In this document: positions 12,505 to 24,265 of the stretch, piece by piece
Layout: each line of letters opens with the position of its first letter
How positions within the stretch are numbered: the first letter of the stretch is position 1
Assembly: GCA_001600455.1 (NCBI GenBank)
Contig: BCKC01000003.1
Coordinates: 1-64,000, forward strand
DNA length: 64,000 nucleotides
Origin: Endocalyx cinctus
Lineage: Eukaryota > Ascomycota > Sordariomycetes > Amphisphaeriales > Apiosporaceae
Direction of reading: 5' to 3'
Notes under the pieces: generated by a model
Told to the model about the DNA's origin: nothing
The model's input: only the letters and a program-made list of their open reading frames with translations
The model's database searches: none
Translations under genes and position numbers: made by a program

Positions 12505-13990
12505 ATGCCGTCTGCTACTCATCTCTATCAATACTCTCACGTCCCGGAGACGAAGGAGAATCTGGACTGGGCGGACCGTAAGTTCAATAGCTGCATCCAT
12601 CAACCGACCACTTCCCGCTAGACACTGTCATTCTCGAGAGGATAATGTATCTAACACGCTGAAAACAGTTCCAACAATTGATCTCTCTAAGTATGAAACA
12701 TCGGAGGGCCAAAAAGAACTAGCGCAGACGCTTATCGAAGCCGTGCGGACCAAAGGTTTCTTCTACGTCACCAATTTCGGCATACCTCAGGAAGCTGTCG
12801 ACAGGCAGTTTGCATTAGGTCAAGCTTTCTACGAGCTACCTATGGAAGAGAAGCTTAAGTACGTTCCAAACTTGGAGGCGGGCGAGTATAATGGCTACCG
12901 TCCCGCTGGTCGACGAGTCCTGGGTGGGGGCGTACCGGACAAGACGGAAGTGTGGAATATGGCTAGTGAGTTATAGTTCATGGTACAGAATGAGTCTCAT
13001 GAATAAATTACTGATCTATATGGGATAGCAAATGATGGCCGTATTACGCAGCCCATTCCCGAGCTTCTGAAACAGAACCAAGCTGAAATCGAGGGGTTCG
13101 CCAAGGTTCGCAGTCCCCTCTTCCCCTCACTCCTGCCTTTTCCGGGGTAGAGACTGAGTACTGACGTGGATTCACAAATCATAGGACCTGCACGACAAAG
13201 TTCTGGATCCTCTGAACCATCTGATCGCGCTCGCGTTAGAGCTTCCCCCTGATTTCTTCACGCGGGTGCACAAATGGGAGACTCATGACGAGTCGCACCT
13301 ACGCTATATGAAGTACTCTAAATTCTCACCCCAAGAAATTGACAAGCTCGGGGACGGGCTCTGGTCGTACGGGCATACCGACCTCGGAACCATAACATTG
13401 CTGTTTCGTCAGCCAGTCGCAGCGTTGCAGATCAAGGACCACGAGAGCGGCAAGTGGAAGTGGGCTAAACCTCTCGATGGCAGCTTGACTGTCAATACCT
13501 GCGACGCATTGAGCTTCCTCACTGGAGGATATATCAAATCCACTGTACACCGTGTGAGTTTCTTTCATTTATTCATTTTTTTTTTCTCCCGCGGAAAGAA
13601 ATAAAAATTGAAGAAATAATACTAACCCCATGTAGGTTTCCGTCCCACCAAAGGATCAGCAACACGTAGACAGGCTGGGTTTACTCTACTTTGCACGCCC
13701 GCAAAATGACCTCGCCCTCAAGACGGTTGATTCTCCCGTGTTGAAGCGCGCAGGCTTTACTCAGAATGAGTTCGAGGCCGGTGGCCATCCGGTTCCAACC
13801 ATGGGAGGTAAGAAAAACACAATTTCTCCTTATTTTGATCACTCTAAGACAATCTGGAAGATCACTAACATATTTCTTTCCAGAGTTCACGACGCTCAAA
13901 CAGAAGTGGCAGCAGAGCAAAGGCAGGACTTATAAGGCGGAAAACGGCAAGCAGATCTTACCCGGGTTCTCGGGTAAAATCTTTGACTAG
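12505..13990 (+). CDS. 2-oxoglutarate/Fe(II)-dependent oxygenase, isopenicillin-N-synthase-like
   Basis: Six exons (12505-12577, 12669-12965, 13029-13105, 13185-13553, 13636-13807, 13884-13990) give 364 residues with consistent phases. The N-terminal DIOX_N segment begins PTIDLSKY and includes RTKGFFYVTNFGIP. The catalytic jelly-roll has the metal triad His213-x-Asp215 (GHTDLG) and His271 (STVHRV). Arg285 (DRLGLLYF) probably binds the 2-oxoglutarate carboxylate. The usual RxS Ser is replaced by Gly, as I recall for many fungal members. Likely a cytosolic hydroxylase or desaturase of a small molecule. It ends 190 bp from the convergent SDR and is divergent from the MFS carrier, so the three may form a small uptake/modification set. 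Confidence 0.9.
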
Positions 13991-14180
13991 ACAGTCTCTA
14001 AGATATAACATTCTGTCTTTAGTATTATTAATTGGTCGGCTGAAGTGGAGGACAAGCTAATGGGCTACTGTACATAAATTTTTGTTATCGTAGTTTTATA
14101 TACAGCAAAGTGGTATTTTCCTTACCCGGCAATTTTCTAGCTTCTTGGCGATGGCGACTGACGGTCATGATATCCCCACT

Positions 14181-15311
14181 TTATATGGCTAGACTTCCAG
14201 TTATACGCATGAACTCACTTTGAGTATGCTCCCATATTCTGTCTGCAGTTCCGATCTTTCTCAATTCAGTCAAGGCTTCTATTGTCTTGTTACTGGTACC
14301 TTCTGCCTCGTAATCAATCGAGTACACACCACCACCAAGTTTCCCATTGGTTCCCACAGCAACGGCGACACCGGTGTCGTTGAGCGATACGCCGTGGGCG
14401 GTTCCAGGCTCATCAATCCGAGGAGGAAATCTAGCACTGGTGGCGAAGAACGTGTGACGTTCGCCGACCTCGGCAATAGGTATGGATAATATCATCGACA
14501 CCGGTTTGAACAGAGCTCTTCCGATGGCGGCGCCAATTCCCTTGACTTCCTGTGCAAGGGTTGTTTGGACAAATCCTGGGTAGTCGTGAATAAAAGAGAC
14601 GTTCGCGGCGTCCACCTCGATTGCCTCCAGAGCTAGAGTGAGCATGGAGACAATGTGAGATCGGCCGGCAATCATTCCGAGATTTCTGGCTTGGAAGTCG
14701 TCCGTATCTACGCGGCCTTCCTTGCCACCAGCGAAAACGGTAACGACGCGCCGCAAATATTTAGCCTGCTGTAGTAAAGGCAATAGATTAACAATCATCC
14801 GCATGCGAGCGTAGTATGAAAGTGCCATGAAGTAATGAAGGCCTTCATCGGTATCTAAAGATAAGATCACGAGTCAATCTTGGAATAATTTTTCTTTTTC
14901 CTTCAATCAGCCAGTGATGGAGATGATATTGAATGATCAGAATAAGGAGAATAACTTACCAATATTGGTGATCAAGGTGCCAGAACTGATAAAGAGCAAG
15001 TTGATGGCAGACTCTTTCTTTTTGATATCTCGACAGATCTCGTCGATGTTTCTTAGCACGCTAGCGTCACACTTAACAAAATGGTATTCGCCATCAGGGT
15101 TAAGCATCCGCAAATCTGCTAAGATGCGATTCCCGGATTCTTCCTTGCGACCGGAAAAGTAGATGCGGGGCTTTGTGGCACACGCGGTAAATTGCTTGAG
15201 GGAAGATTCACCTATACCTCCGGTGGCGCCAAAGAAGACAGCGACGAGTTCCGTGGGCAGCTCAGTCCCAATACGGGCATTTGAGGTGCGCATGAATTCT
15301 AAACCAACCAT
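14181..15311 (-). CDS. Atypical short-chain dehydrogenase-like Rossmann protein
   Basis: Two exons (15311-14960, 14854-14181) give 341 residues. The start at 15311 (MVGLEF) is preferred over an in-frame ATG at 15389 because the family N-terminus begins near here. A Rossmann glycine motif FGATGGIGES lies at 27-36 and an SSGTL-like beta-4 segment precedes the intron. After the intron, TDEGL leads into a helix with YYARM (131-135) where classical SDRs have YxxxK. The catalytic Lys is absent, as in a subgroup of fungal SDR-like proteins often found near oxygenases. It may still bind NAD(P) and act as a reductase, but chemistry by the usual mechanism is doubtful. Convergent with the 2OG oxygenase. 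Confidence 0.82.
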
Positions 15312-16803
15312 TTTGGCGGTGGCGTCGAATTTGTATATTAAAAGGAGAAAATCGGAAATATCAAGGGAAATGATGCGTTGTATACACAATTACACAACTA
15401 GTCCTCTCGTTAGACTTATTTACACACAATTTGTAGGTAAATTCAACGGCATGGCGATATATAACTGATCCTTATCTAGCAATTACGGTATGTGAGACAA
15501 GTCAAGTATTAATATTTTAGCATTATATATACTACTTTGATATTTCAGCTCCATACTTATCTTTTCAGGCTTTCGGATCAATGATTGGTCCAGCCAATTA
15601 AAGAGTTTAGAATAATATGACTAAGTCCGGATTAAAGAGTACAAGATCCGGGTTAAGGAGTACAGGATCCGGATTAAAGTAAGTTGGTCCGAGATAACTA
15701 TCAACCTACGTTGAGATATCGCATCCATGAATCGAAGTCCAAACGCCCAGTGTATTATAATAATATAAGATGCAATAAACCAATCTCTCGAATAATTCTA
15801 GAAATCAAACTAAAGGACCAGGTATACGTAATAGTCTTGCGGAAGTTTTGTCAAGTCCCCTTAATAATGATCTAAAAACTATGTTAGTCAGAATGCTTAC
15901 AGTGGCAACAATAACAAAGACACACCTCATGCTCTAATATCGCGTGTGATTGCATCCCGCATGTTGTCCTCTTTATTATCTTCCCAGGAGTTTTATTAGA
16001 TAGTCGCGTATATTAATTCCATGTTTATCCATCCTCGTGTCGCCAAATATATACCGGGGGGATGAAGAATCAATCACCTACTTCCCTCCATACTTCTTTG
16101 ATGGCGAGGATCCAACAATGTTTGAGATCGTCAATCATCGTCCAAAACAATCAGGAAACTCACTGTCATGGAGTGTAACCCATTCCTCTGTTCTCCTTAT
16201 GTATATAAGGTACCTAAGGTACCTTTCCTCCGCAGGTACTTCATAGCTCTTCGTGTAGTAACAGTTCTATTTACCCATACCTATGGTACATGTACCCTTA
16301 TGACATGTGTACCTTACCTCAGGTATGGTTTAGAAAACACCAATTGTGTTTGGACCATATTTAGTTACTACACGGTTAATAATAACCCTAAGTATATTTA
16401 GATAGCAACTGTATAATCTTTATCTTGGAAAAGGGTGTTAAAATTGTCAGTCTTAGGGTTCTTATTAGTTACAAATCAAAAGCTGCTAGAGCAGCCTTGC
16501 TAAGTTGAATAAACTACGTAGCAGCTTCTGAGAGCACTATTTCTTTCAATGGTCAAAGGGCGGGATAATCTATTGGGAATCCAATATTCCAGATGTTTCT
16601 GCTCTTTTCACGTTATGCAAAGTACATACTAATTATGCGAGAAAGAAAACTTCTTACCTTTTATTTTATGCCTAACAAACCTGTAAACACTTGAAACATG
16701 GTTATCCGAAACGTAGTTCTTACCCAGACATAAAAGAAGCGGGAAAAGGATAAATAGGGGGGGTAATAGTTACGGCCGTCGTTTTTCTTTTCTTTTTTCC
16801 CCC
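15312..16803. other. Long intergenic region with short purine-variant repeat
   Basis: About 1.5 kb upstream of the SDR and downstream of the APH-like gene. It holds a 21-bp direct repeat (15626-15679) and palindromic GGTACCT words near 16205-16235. ORFs here (up to 77 codons) have no family features. No RNA gene seen. Confidence 0.55.
15626..15679. repeat. 21-bp direct repeat, 2.6 copies
   Basis: Units start at 15626, 15647 and 15668 and share the pattern TCCGG(A/G)TTAA(A/G)GAGTACA(A/G)GA. The full copies differ only by A/G transitions. The third copy is cut after 12 bases. Confidence 0.8.
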
Positions 16804-18345
16804 TCAATTTATCACCTCGGCGGCGACTTGAACGTTTGGATAACCTTGAAATTGTAACGCTAATCTTCTGCCCTGAACAATTCTATAAGCAGCAGCCCTT
16901 CGTATCGGATTAGTAAATACCGAGAATTGAATAGTACGGGCGTCAGGAAAGTCTTTAGTCACCGGGACCACTACTGTACGACTCTTTATCGTGTGGTAAG
17001 TAATTCCGAGTGCGGATATCAAGATGAGAGCGAAAAGGAAGAATAGCAGCCAGCAGCACGTTTTAGAACAACGATCGATCCTTCTTCGTGGTGCTATGAT
17101 GGTGTTACATACATTTAGCATCCTTTGAATGACGTTGGGATTGGTCATCGGACGTGGCGCCGGGGGTGGAGGTTGGACTGGTGGGGGGTTTCGCCGTAAC
17201 TCATCCCAATGTTCATGGTAAACATCGAAGAACCGGAAGAGATTTTTTTCACTTGGTTCTTTGTCGCCATCGTTCATGGCGAGAAAACTCAGACGCTGAA
17301 TCAAGCCCAAAGGCTGCTCGTCTTTGAACTGCGAGTAGTATGCATATTGCTCACCGGCGCCAGCGTTGAAGGCTTCCTGTTCAATATCGGCCATTTCCCA
17401 AAATTTACGTGGAGGTACCATTGGGAGGAATCGTGGTAAGAAAACAGCACCGTCGAAATCTAAGATACCTGTGATCCTAGGCGGGCCAGCCAGATTCCCC
17501 TCGAGAAAGAATAAGAAGTTCGCCGAGTTCGGGTCAACGTGAAACAGTATGTTCGAGTCTCCTTGAATTAGACCATCGTTGTAGGCCTCCTCGATAATGG
17601 CGATGGACCTCTTTAGTCGTCTGATCTTCCCTTGATTTGCGGGATCATCCTTCTCCGTGTAGAAAAGCCAACGCTTGTAGGCGAGTATGACTATATCTCT
17701 TGCGTTTAAGCCGGGAGGATCGCTGTGCAATGTCACGCTGTTCAAAAGGGGGTCCTGCAAGTTGTTAGCTTGGATGTCATAGTCACGGGGCTCACGGGAG
17801 GAGAAGGGAACGATCTTTGTTAGATCATTTTCGTCATTCGTGATCTCGTATAGCTCGTTGTATTTTATATTTCCGGGCGTCTCGCTCACTACCTCCTGAA
17901 TCTGTCTGTACGTCAATCCAAGTAAGAAAGCTAGATGGATTCTCTGGTTTCGGCTCAAAGAATCGATGTAGGGCATCAGTGGCTGGCCAGGAATTAGAGT
18001 CATAATGAAATATGTATATCTGAGAGGGTTGTTAGTCGTGAAATCGAAATACACTATCTGCGGTATGGGAAGTTGGGTGTTGCGGTTGAGATACTTTAGA
18101 ACAGCCACATTTTGCTTGACATTGTTCATATCTCTAGACAAGCGAATAACGTACTCGACTACATTGTTGCTACTCGTAACAGAAATCTTCAACCCGATCA
18201 CAAATGCTTTGTTTGAACTACCCTGCCCGAGCTCTTCCACCACGGTCTTGGCGTGATCAGCATTCGGCCAAACTAGGCGGCTCAGGTCGAGAATCTGAGG
18301 CCTCCTTTGCTCAAATGGCATGTTATAGATTTGGTCTGGATCCAT
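16804..18345 (-). CDS. APH-like phosphotransferase with C-terminal membrane anchor
   Basis: Single exon, 513 residues. The kinase-like fold of the aminoglycoside phosphotransferase/choline-kinase superfamily is shown by a nucleotide-loop region (about 36-50), EYVIRLS (about 64-70), LPIPQIVYFD (about 92-101), the catalytic loop H269-V-D271-P-N-S-A-N276 and the metal-binding ILDFDG (294-299). The Brenner-type His/Asp/Asn set is intact, so catalysis is plausible. After a proline-rich hinge (387-400) and a Cys/Arg-rich stretch comes one strong membrane helix (about 429-450) and a 60-residue tail. Such a tail is unusual for this family. Small-molecule or lipid kinase activity is possible; antibiotic resistance should not be assumed. 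Divergent from the P450 at 19174. Confidence 0.82.
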   Translation of the reverse strand: MDPDQIYNMPFEQRRPQILDLSRLVWPNADHAKTVVEELGQGSSNKAFVIGLKISVTSSNNVVEYVIRLSRDMNNVKQNVAVLKYLNRNTQLPIPQIVYFDFTTNNPLRYTYFIMTLIPGQPLMPYIDSLSRNQRIHLAFLLGLTYRQIQEVVSETPGNIKYNELYEITNDENDLTKIVPFSSREPRDYDIQANNLQDPLLNSVTLHSDPPGLNARDIVILAYKRWLFYTEKDDPANQGKIRRLKRSIAIIEEAYNDGLIQGDSNILFHVDPNSANFLFFLEGNLAGPPRITGILDFDGAVFLPRFLPMVPPRKFWEMADIEQEAFNAGAGEQYAYYSQFKDEQPLGLIQRLSFLAMNDGDKEPSEKNLFRFFDVYHEHWDELRRNPPPVQPPPPAPRPMTNPNVIQRMLNVCNTIIAPRRRIDRCSKTCCWLLFFLFALILISALGITYHTIKSRTVVVPVTKDFPDARTIQFSVFTNPIRRAAAYRIVQGRRLALQFQGYPNVQVAAEVIN

Positions 18346-19173
18346 ATTTAGCTGTGTTCAAATAAAGAAATGATTGAATAATCCGAAGATCGAGGCTCGA
18401 AAGATTGAAAGATAAATTCAAATTGATTGTAACAAAGAGTTTCTCAAAGGCAATCTAAAGACGTCTGAAAATTCATGTACAAAGAAAGAAAATTTGAATG
18501 ATTAAAGAGGAGGTTTTCATCTTTAATTTATAATCTAAATATTTATTCACATTGTTCCCAAGTAGAGACGTTGTTCATATACCGATGTTCTACCTTACCC
18601 ATGCGTTACTAAACGTTTGTATAGTTCCGAATGAATAGGATTATTGCAACGTTCCATGTAATACCGTAAGGATTTGAATTATTCCGTGGACGTAAATAAA
18701 GTCTCTTGGACCACCTCTTATGGATAGGACCTGATCACGCGGTTTTTCATGAGGTACACATAAGTAACATATGAGCCACTAGTATAAAGATGTAACCCTA
18801 CGTATGCATGATATACATCTCTAAAGACAGCAAAGATATCCCAAGCGCGCGATGCCCGCCGCGTTTCGATTGACACCCCACTCAAAGCCACCGACCGGTG
18901 TGACAAATGGCCATGTACCGGCGTAGATAACCTACCACGCCGTTATTTGAATCGCTGGTATTAATATGCAGGAAGCGTTTATATGCACCCGCGTGTAAGC
19001 ACGTCATCTCTTTCGGAGACGTTTCAGACTCAATCCGCTATTCGAATAGGTGACTGTATGGAGGACTAAGATTTTCTACAAAATAAGCATCTTACCCACC
19101 GTAGATTTATGCCAATAGACTTTACTACGTAGATTAGACCACTAAATAACACCGCTGTCAACATTAGGGCACC
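18346..19173. other. Divergent promoter region, APH-like gene / P450
   Basis: About 830 bp between divergent starts, AT-rich near the kinase gene. No coding ORF or repeat supported. Confidence 0.55.
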
Positions 19174-21156
19174 ATGGCATTACTATCTTTAGGCTCCCTT
19201 ACCGGGAGCATATCGACGGATCTATTCTTACTTTTCGTCGGATGGTATCTATTGTCAACCGGCTACACCTGGTATCGCCTACGCCACGTTCAGGGTCCTT
19301 CTTTAGCATCTGTATCATATCTATGGCAATTCTACATTTCGCAGACGGCGCGCCAACACGAGACATGGATCGAGATAAGTGAGAAGTACGGCTCTCTTGT
19401 AAGGGTAGGACCAAGCGACCTGGTTACAGATGATCCGAAGGTGTTGCGCCGTATCAATAGTGCGAAGAGCGCGTACCCTAAGGCGAGCTGGTATAACGGA
19501 AATCGGTTTAACGGCAGTCATGATACCATGTTCTCCACTCTTGACATCGAGACACACGACAAGCTCAAGGCGAAGTTATCGCACGCATACTCTGGCCGAG
19601 ACATACCAGGGTGCGAGGCCGACGTCGATAGCCAGATACAAAACCTCGTAGACTTGATCCGGGAAAAGTACGTCTACACCCCGAGTCGGACCGGACGTTT
19701 CAGGCCGCTGGATCTTACGCACGTGCTGCCGCTTTTGACGCTCGATATCATCTCAAAAATCGCCCTTGGAGACGAATTCGGATGCGTCAAGGCGGAAAAA
19801 GATAAGCATAGATTCTACAACGCCTTGGAAGATCACCTACCCCAGTTGTCCTTGACGTTAGACATCCCTTGGGTTCGCAGATTAGTGTACTCGTCGTTGG
19901 GGCTTAAACTCGTAGGACCTAAAGAAACAGACAACGAGGGCTTGGGGAAAATCATGAAGTAGGTCTTCGCAAGTTATACAGTTCTATGTCCAAATGAAAA
20001 TTTCACATGCAGTATTAAACTAGAATGACGACAAACTGATCTGAGAAACCCAGGGTCGCGAATGAAGCGGTACGGGTGCGTTTTCAATCGAGTGCCAAGG
20101 ACGAAAAGAGTATGCTTGTAAGTCCCACCTTCCTTTACCGATTCCACATCCAAGCCCACTCGGTTTCATACGATAACTGACCTCTGAGATTCTAATTACA
20201 ACCGTATCAAAAGACATCGTTCATCCGCCACGGTCTTACCGAAGCCGAGTGCCGGGTAGAGGCCCTCTTCATGTTCGTCGCCGGCTCGGGAACGACGGCT
20301 ACCGCGATTCGATGGACGATGCTACACATCCTATCCTCGCCACTGGTATACCAGAAACTCAAGGAGGAGATAACTTGGGCGATTCGCGATGAACGAGCTT
20401 CATCTCCCATAACGAATGCGGAGGCGAAGAAGTTGGCTTACCTTCAGGTGCGTGATTCGGTATCCCCTCTAAAATAATCTTGACGAATACAACGTAGTCC
20501 GATTATCCCCAATAGGCTGAGCTGACCGAGAAAAATGAGATTTTAGGCCGTGATATTCGAGGGCCTACGCATGCGACCGGTAACGACGGGTCTCTTACCG
20601 AAAGAAGTTCCTCCGGGAGGCGACACGATCCAGGGCAAGTTCGTGCCGGGCGGGGTATCGATCGGGATGAACATGTCTTCGCTCCTGCGGTCCCGGAAAC
20701 TATTCGGCGAAGATGCCGACGTGTTCCGGCCGGAGCGATTCTTCGAGGCGGGAGACGAGCGCGCCGAGATGCAGCGTAACGTCGAGCTCGTGTTCGGACA
20801 CGGTCGCTGGATGTGCGCCGGTAAGCCGATCGCGTTGATGGAGTTGAATAAGATTTATTTCGAGGTGAGTTTTACGTGGTTCGGAGAAAAGACGATGTTG
20901 TCTTTCCTTTCTCGGTGTCTATCGCACGGACGATACCTGTGCCGCATTTCAATCATAACTTGTTTTGATAACCGACCTATTTTTTTTTTTTTTTTTACTG
21001 ACAAAGCCTGCTGCCTCTTGGGCGGTTTAGTTATTTCGTGCATTTGATTTCCAAATTCTGAGTCCTCAGGCACCAATCAAAACATTCAGCCAAACGCTTT
21101 TCGTTGATAGAGATTTCAAGGTAAGGGTGACGGAATCCACGATTACGGTGGGTTGA
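19174..21156 (+). CDS. Cytochrome P450, pisatin-demethylase-like class
   Basis: Five exons (19174-19958, 20054-20117, 20214-20447, 20547-20864, 21031-21156) give 508 residues. An N-terminal helix (about 12-33) anchors it in the ER. The I-helix reads AGSGTT (306-311), with Gly where an acidic residue is common. ExxR is E366-G-L-R369, the PERF-type segment FRPERF is at 421-426, and the haem loop FGHGRWMCAG carries the iron ligand Cys451. MLTSFIRHGL before the I-helix resembles the pisatin demethylase / benzoate hydroxylase type of fungal P450. The last exon restores an FDFQ...VRVTES C-terminus. It probably hydroxylates a small lipophilic or aromatic compound using NADPH-P450 reductase encoded elsewhere. 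Confidence 0.92.
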
Positions 21157-21953
21157 ATAGGAGTATCCGTGGATGCATACATTCTTTATCTAAAAGAGTT
21201 AGTGGAGATCACCAACAGCTTGTTTATTTATGGGACTGAGTTGATGGTACACCAAAAGGTCACCAATGATTAGGCAGTCAGGTGGACTGACTCGAGAATC
21301 AACCGAAGGATTCATCCTTAATATTGATAGTATTCATACTATATAAAATTACTATTATTATTATTGATTCATATTTCTTTTTTTTTTTGGCTTAAGTTTA
21401 AATGTCCAAAGCAATTGTACTACAGGCAAATTTGCGATTATTTTTTTTTTTCCGTTGGAAATATCTTGTAACCTAGTATAGTTTGGACAACCGAAGCCAG
21501 CTGGCAATAGTACAGCTAAGTTATTACTTTGTAAGACCCGTAGACGGCTTATAAACTACGCCGCGTAATTGCTTACAGACCGTTATATTATAAAACTTAC
21601 AGGGGCATTAGTGAAGAGGTGTTCTTTTTCTTTTTCTTTTTCTCTTTTACCCCTTACGGATTCTTACGTGCGTAATCCTCAAGAGTGCGATTAATTGATG
21701 GATTGATTTTAGAAAAGTCAGTTGGCGAAGGATTGACGCATTATAAATATTGAATCCTCCCCTCGTTTTATAGTTATCTCGACATCCGACTCTCTGGGTT
21801 AACAATCTATTCAAATTTATCCAGATGAGACAGTAGAATCCCCACTATAACTTACATGTCATTTCAATCAATTAACCAATCATTTGATTTATCCAAGAAT
21901 AAATAAAAAGAGATTCAAAGAGACAGGCAGCGCGGGGAAAAAAAAAAAAAAAG
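21157..21953. other. Intergenic region P450 / ferric reductase
   Basis: About 800 bp, AT-rich, with poly-T and poly-A runs (about 21381, 21441, 21940). It is the promoter region of the ferric reductase. No gene or repeat supported. Confidence 0.55.
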
Positions 21954-23835
21954 ATGGGTTGGCCTTATCAGTTTATCGACTTAACCACGGAGGAAAAACA
22001 CGCGAGGCGGTTATCGCTGGATAGACACGCCACGATCGCCCAAGCCTCCGCTCTATTTCCCGTTTTCGTCTTCTTGGCCTACAGGCTCGGGTCTTGGGTA
22101 GCGAGGAAGGCTTTACCGGGCCGCGGTTCGTATTCGGCCGTTCCGGGTACTCCGACGCTCAAGGAGGAGAGGCTCAGTATCACCGGGCTGTGGACTAGCC
22201 GTGCTAGAAAACTCGCGTGGTGGTTCGGTGACGATGTCATCTTCTTGGGACAGAATTGGGGTCGGAGGGATCAGTTGATTGGTGGTATCGCGTGGAGCGC
22301 TTGGTTACTTTTCATGTCCGTGGACGGGACTGGAAATGGTAAGTTTATCGCTGACTCGTATTGAAGTCTCGTTTGAGGATACGCGCTTTTTAGAGCATCC
22401 ATCCCAAGCGGAGTGCTCGTTTTCGTCGAAGTACAGTCTACCGCGATACTGACCCCGCCCAGATTACCTTCATCTCACCAAACGGCTCGGCATCATCGGG
22501 ATATCGCAATTTCCGGTGCAGTACTTACTATCACTTAAGAGTTTGAACCCGTTCGCGTTCGCCTTCAACTCATCCCATGAACAGGTGAATCGATGGCATC
22601 GAGTGCTGGGACGTATCATCTACGTCCTACTCATGGCCCACGCCGTCCTTTACCTTAACTTCTACGTGCAGCAAGGTATCCTGGGCCAAAAGCTGGTCAG
22701 TTTAGTTCCGATACTAGGAATCACCGCAAGTATCGGCATGAGCCTCCTAAATACTACCGCAATCTCTCTCGTTCGCCGGTACTCGTACCGCGTCTTCTTC
22801 GTAACACATCTACTCGTTGCCTTGGCCTTGCCACCGATCGTCTACTTCCACGCGCACCATTCTTCCTGGTACGTGATCGAAGCCATCCTCGTTTTCGTGC
22901 TCGACATCGGGAAGCGGAAGTTCGATACGGTAAAAGCGGACACGGACCTGGAGATGGTCCCCGGCACTAACCTCGTCAAAATGACCGCTCACGTGCCCCT
23001 AAAGACCGCCGCCAAGTACCGAGAGAACCCCGGCTCGCACGTCTACTTGAACCTCCCTCCGGGGTCCCGACCCAGCGCGAACCTCGCCTCCTGGGCGTAC
23101 CTGAGGTTCGAGTTCGCCTTCCACCCCTTCACCGTCGCGGCCGCGGACGAAGAGTCGGGAGAGCTGACGTTGGTCGCTCGCGAGCATAACGGTCCCATGA
23201 CGAGGACGCTGGCCGAGCTCGCCGCCCGAACACCTCCCCACGCGGTGCCGCTCGCGATAGAAGGGCCTTATGGCTGCGCCGGACGGTTCCCCAACCTCGC
23301 GGCATCCGAGTACGATCGGATATTGTTAGTGGCGGGCGGCGTAGGTGCCACTTTCATATTACCCCTGTATCGAGCCATCGTGAACGAGAACCGAGCGGCG
23401 AGGGTACAGATGGTTTGGGCGGTGCGAAGACCGGGCGAAGCGACCTGGCCATCGGCATCAGAAGGTAATAATGATAATAATAATAATAACAACAACAAGA
23501 ACGGCATCCTCGACGACGACAACGTTCAGCTTTTCCTGACGGGTGACTTGCTCGAGCGCGGCGGAAACGGCATTCTCGAGGAAGATGCCGAGTCTTCTTC
23601 TTCTTCTCGTCAGTCGATGGAATTAAGCTCGCTGAACCTCGTCGGGCGGCAGACGAACCAGAGGCCAGACTTTACCAGGATCGTGGACGACGTGTTTAAA
23701 CATGGCGTCGAGGAGAGGGTGGCCGTTCTGGTGTGTGGGCCGGATGAGATGGCGCGCGAGTTAAGAAAATGCGTCGGGGTTTGGGCCATGAAGGGGAGAA
23801 AGGTCTGGTGGCATAACGAGAGTTTTGCATGGTGA
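21954..23835 (+). CDS. Ferric reductase-like transmembrane flavocytochrome
   Basis: Two exons (21954-22338, 22463-23835) give 585 residues. Several membrane helices precede two haem-binding His pairs with 13 residues between: His174/His188 and His244/His258. This is the FRE/NOX bis-haem pattern. The FAD domain has HPFT (349-352), the NADPH site begins GGVGAT (420-425), and the C-terminus has the CGPDEM motif. This is the FRE architecture for moving electrons from cytosolic NADPH across a membrane to external Fe(III) or Cu(II). An Asn-rich insert coded by AAT/AAC repeats (about 464-473) and an acidic Ser-rich stretch split the NADPH domain. It follows the P450 in the same direction. Confidence 0.92.
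23469..23498. repeat. AAT/AAC trinucleotide repeat inside ferric reductase
   Basis: In-frame AAT, AAC and GAT codons produce an Asn-rich linker in the NADPH-binding domain. Length variation would change the protein without shifting the frame. Confidence 0.85.
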
Positions 23836-24235
23836 GGCAAATAATCCTCTGGGACATTGACATTTCGACCCGTCCATTTTCTTTTTCTTGTAGAGCGATT
23901 AGGTTTCTCTAATAACGGTGAATGATAACGAGGGTTCTTCTTGGCCACTTTTATCTTGTATCAAGTATTCCTCCTCAATTCTACGGAGGCAAACGTTGAT
24001 GGACCAGTATTCCCTAGCACTGTTATTAGGATATAAATGAAAGTTTAAATACGATAACTCAAGTAAACAGGTAGATTCAGCACTGAATGGCGAGTCGGTT
24101 AACTGAAGTTTTAAATGACCTGAGATATAATGTCGATTTCACCGACACGTGTCATCGTATGATCTGGACCCGCCATTATAGGGGGATAACACAGCAAAGA
24201 CAAAACACTACGCCCTTTACTTATTCTTCTTAAAT

Positions 24236-24265
24236 GCACACACACATATACACACATATATATAT
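24236..24265. repeat. CA/TA microsatellite
   Basis: Alternating CACACA and TATATA runs, with a TGTGTG flank just downstream that could pair with the CA part. Confidence 0.75.

Noticed and set aside
16804..18345. Calling the APH-like gene an antibiotic-resistance gene
   Set aside because: The family includes many fungal kinases with other substrates, and nothing in the sequence points to aminoglycosides.
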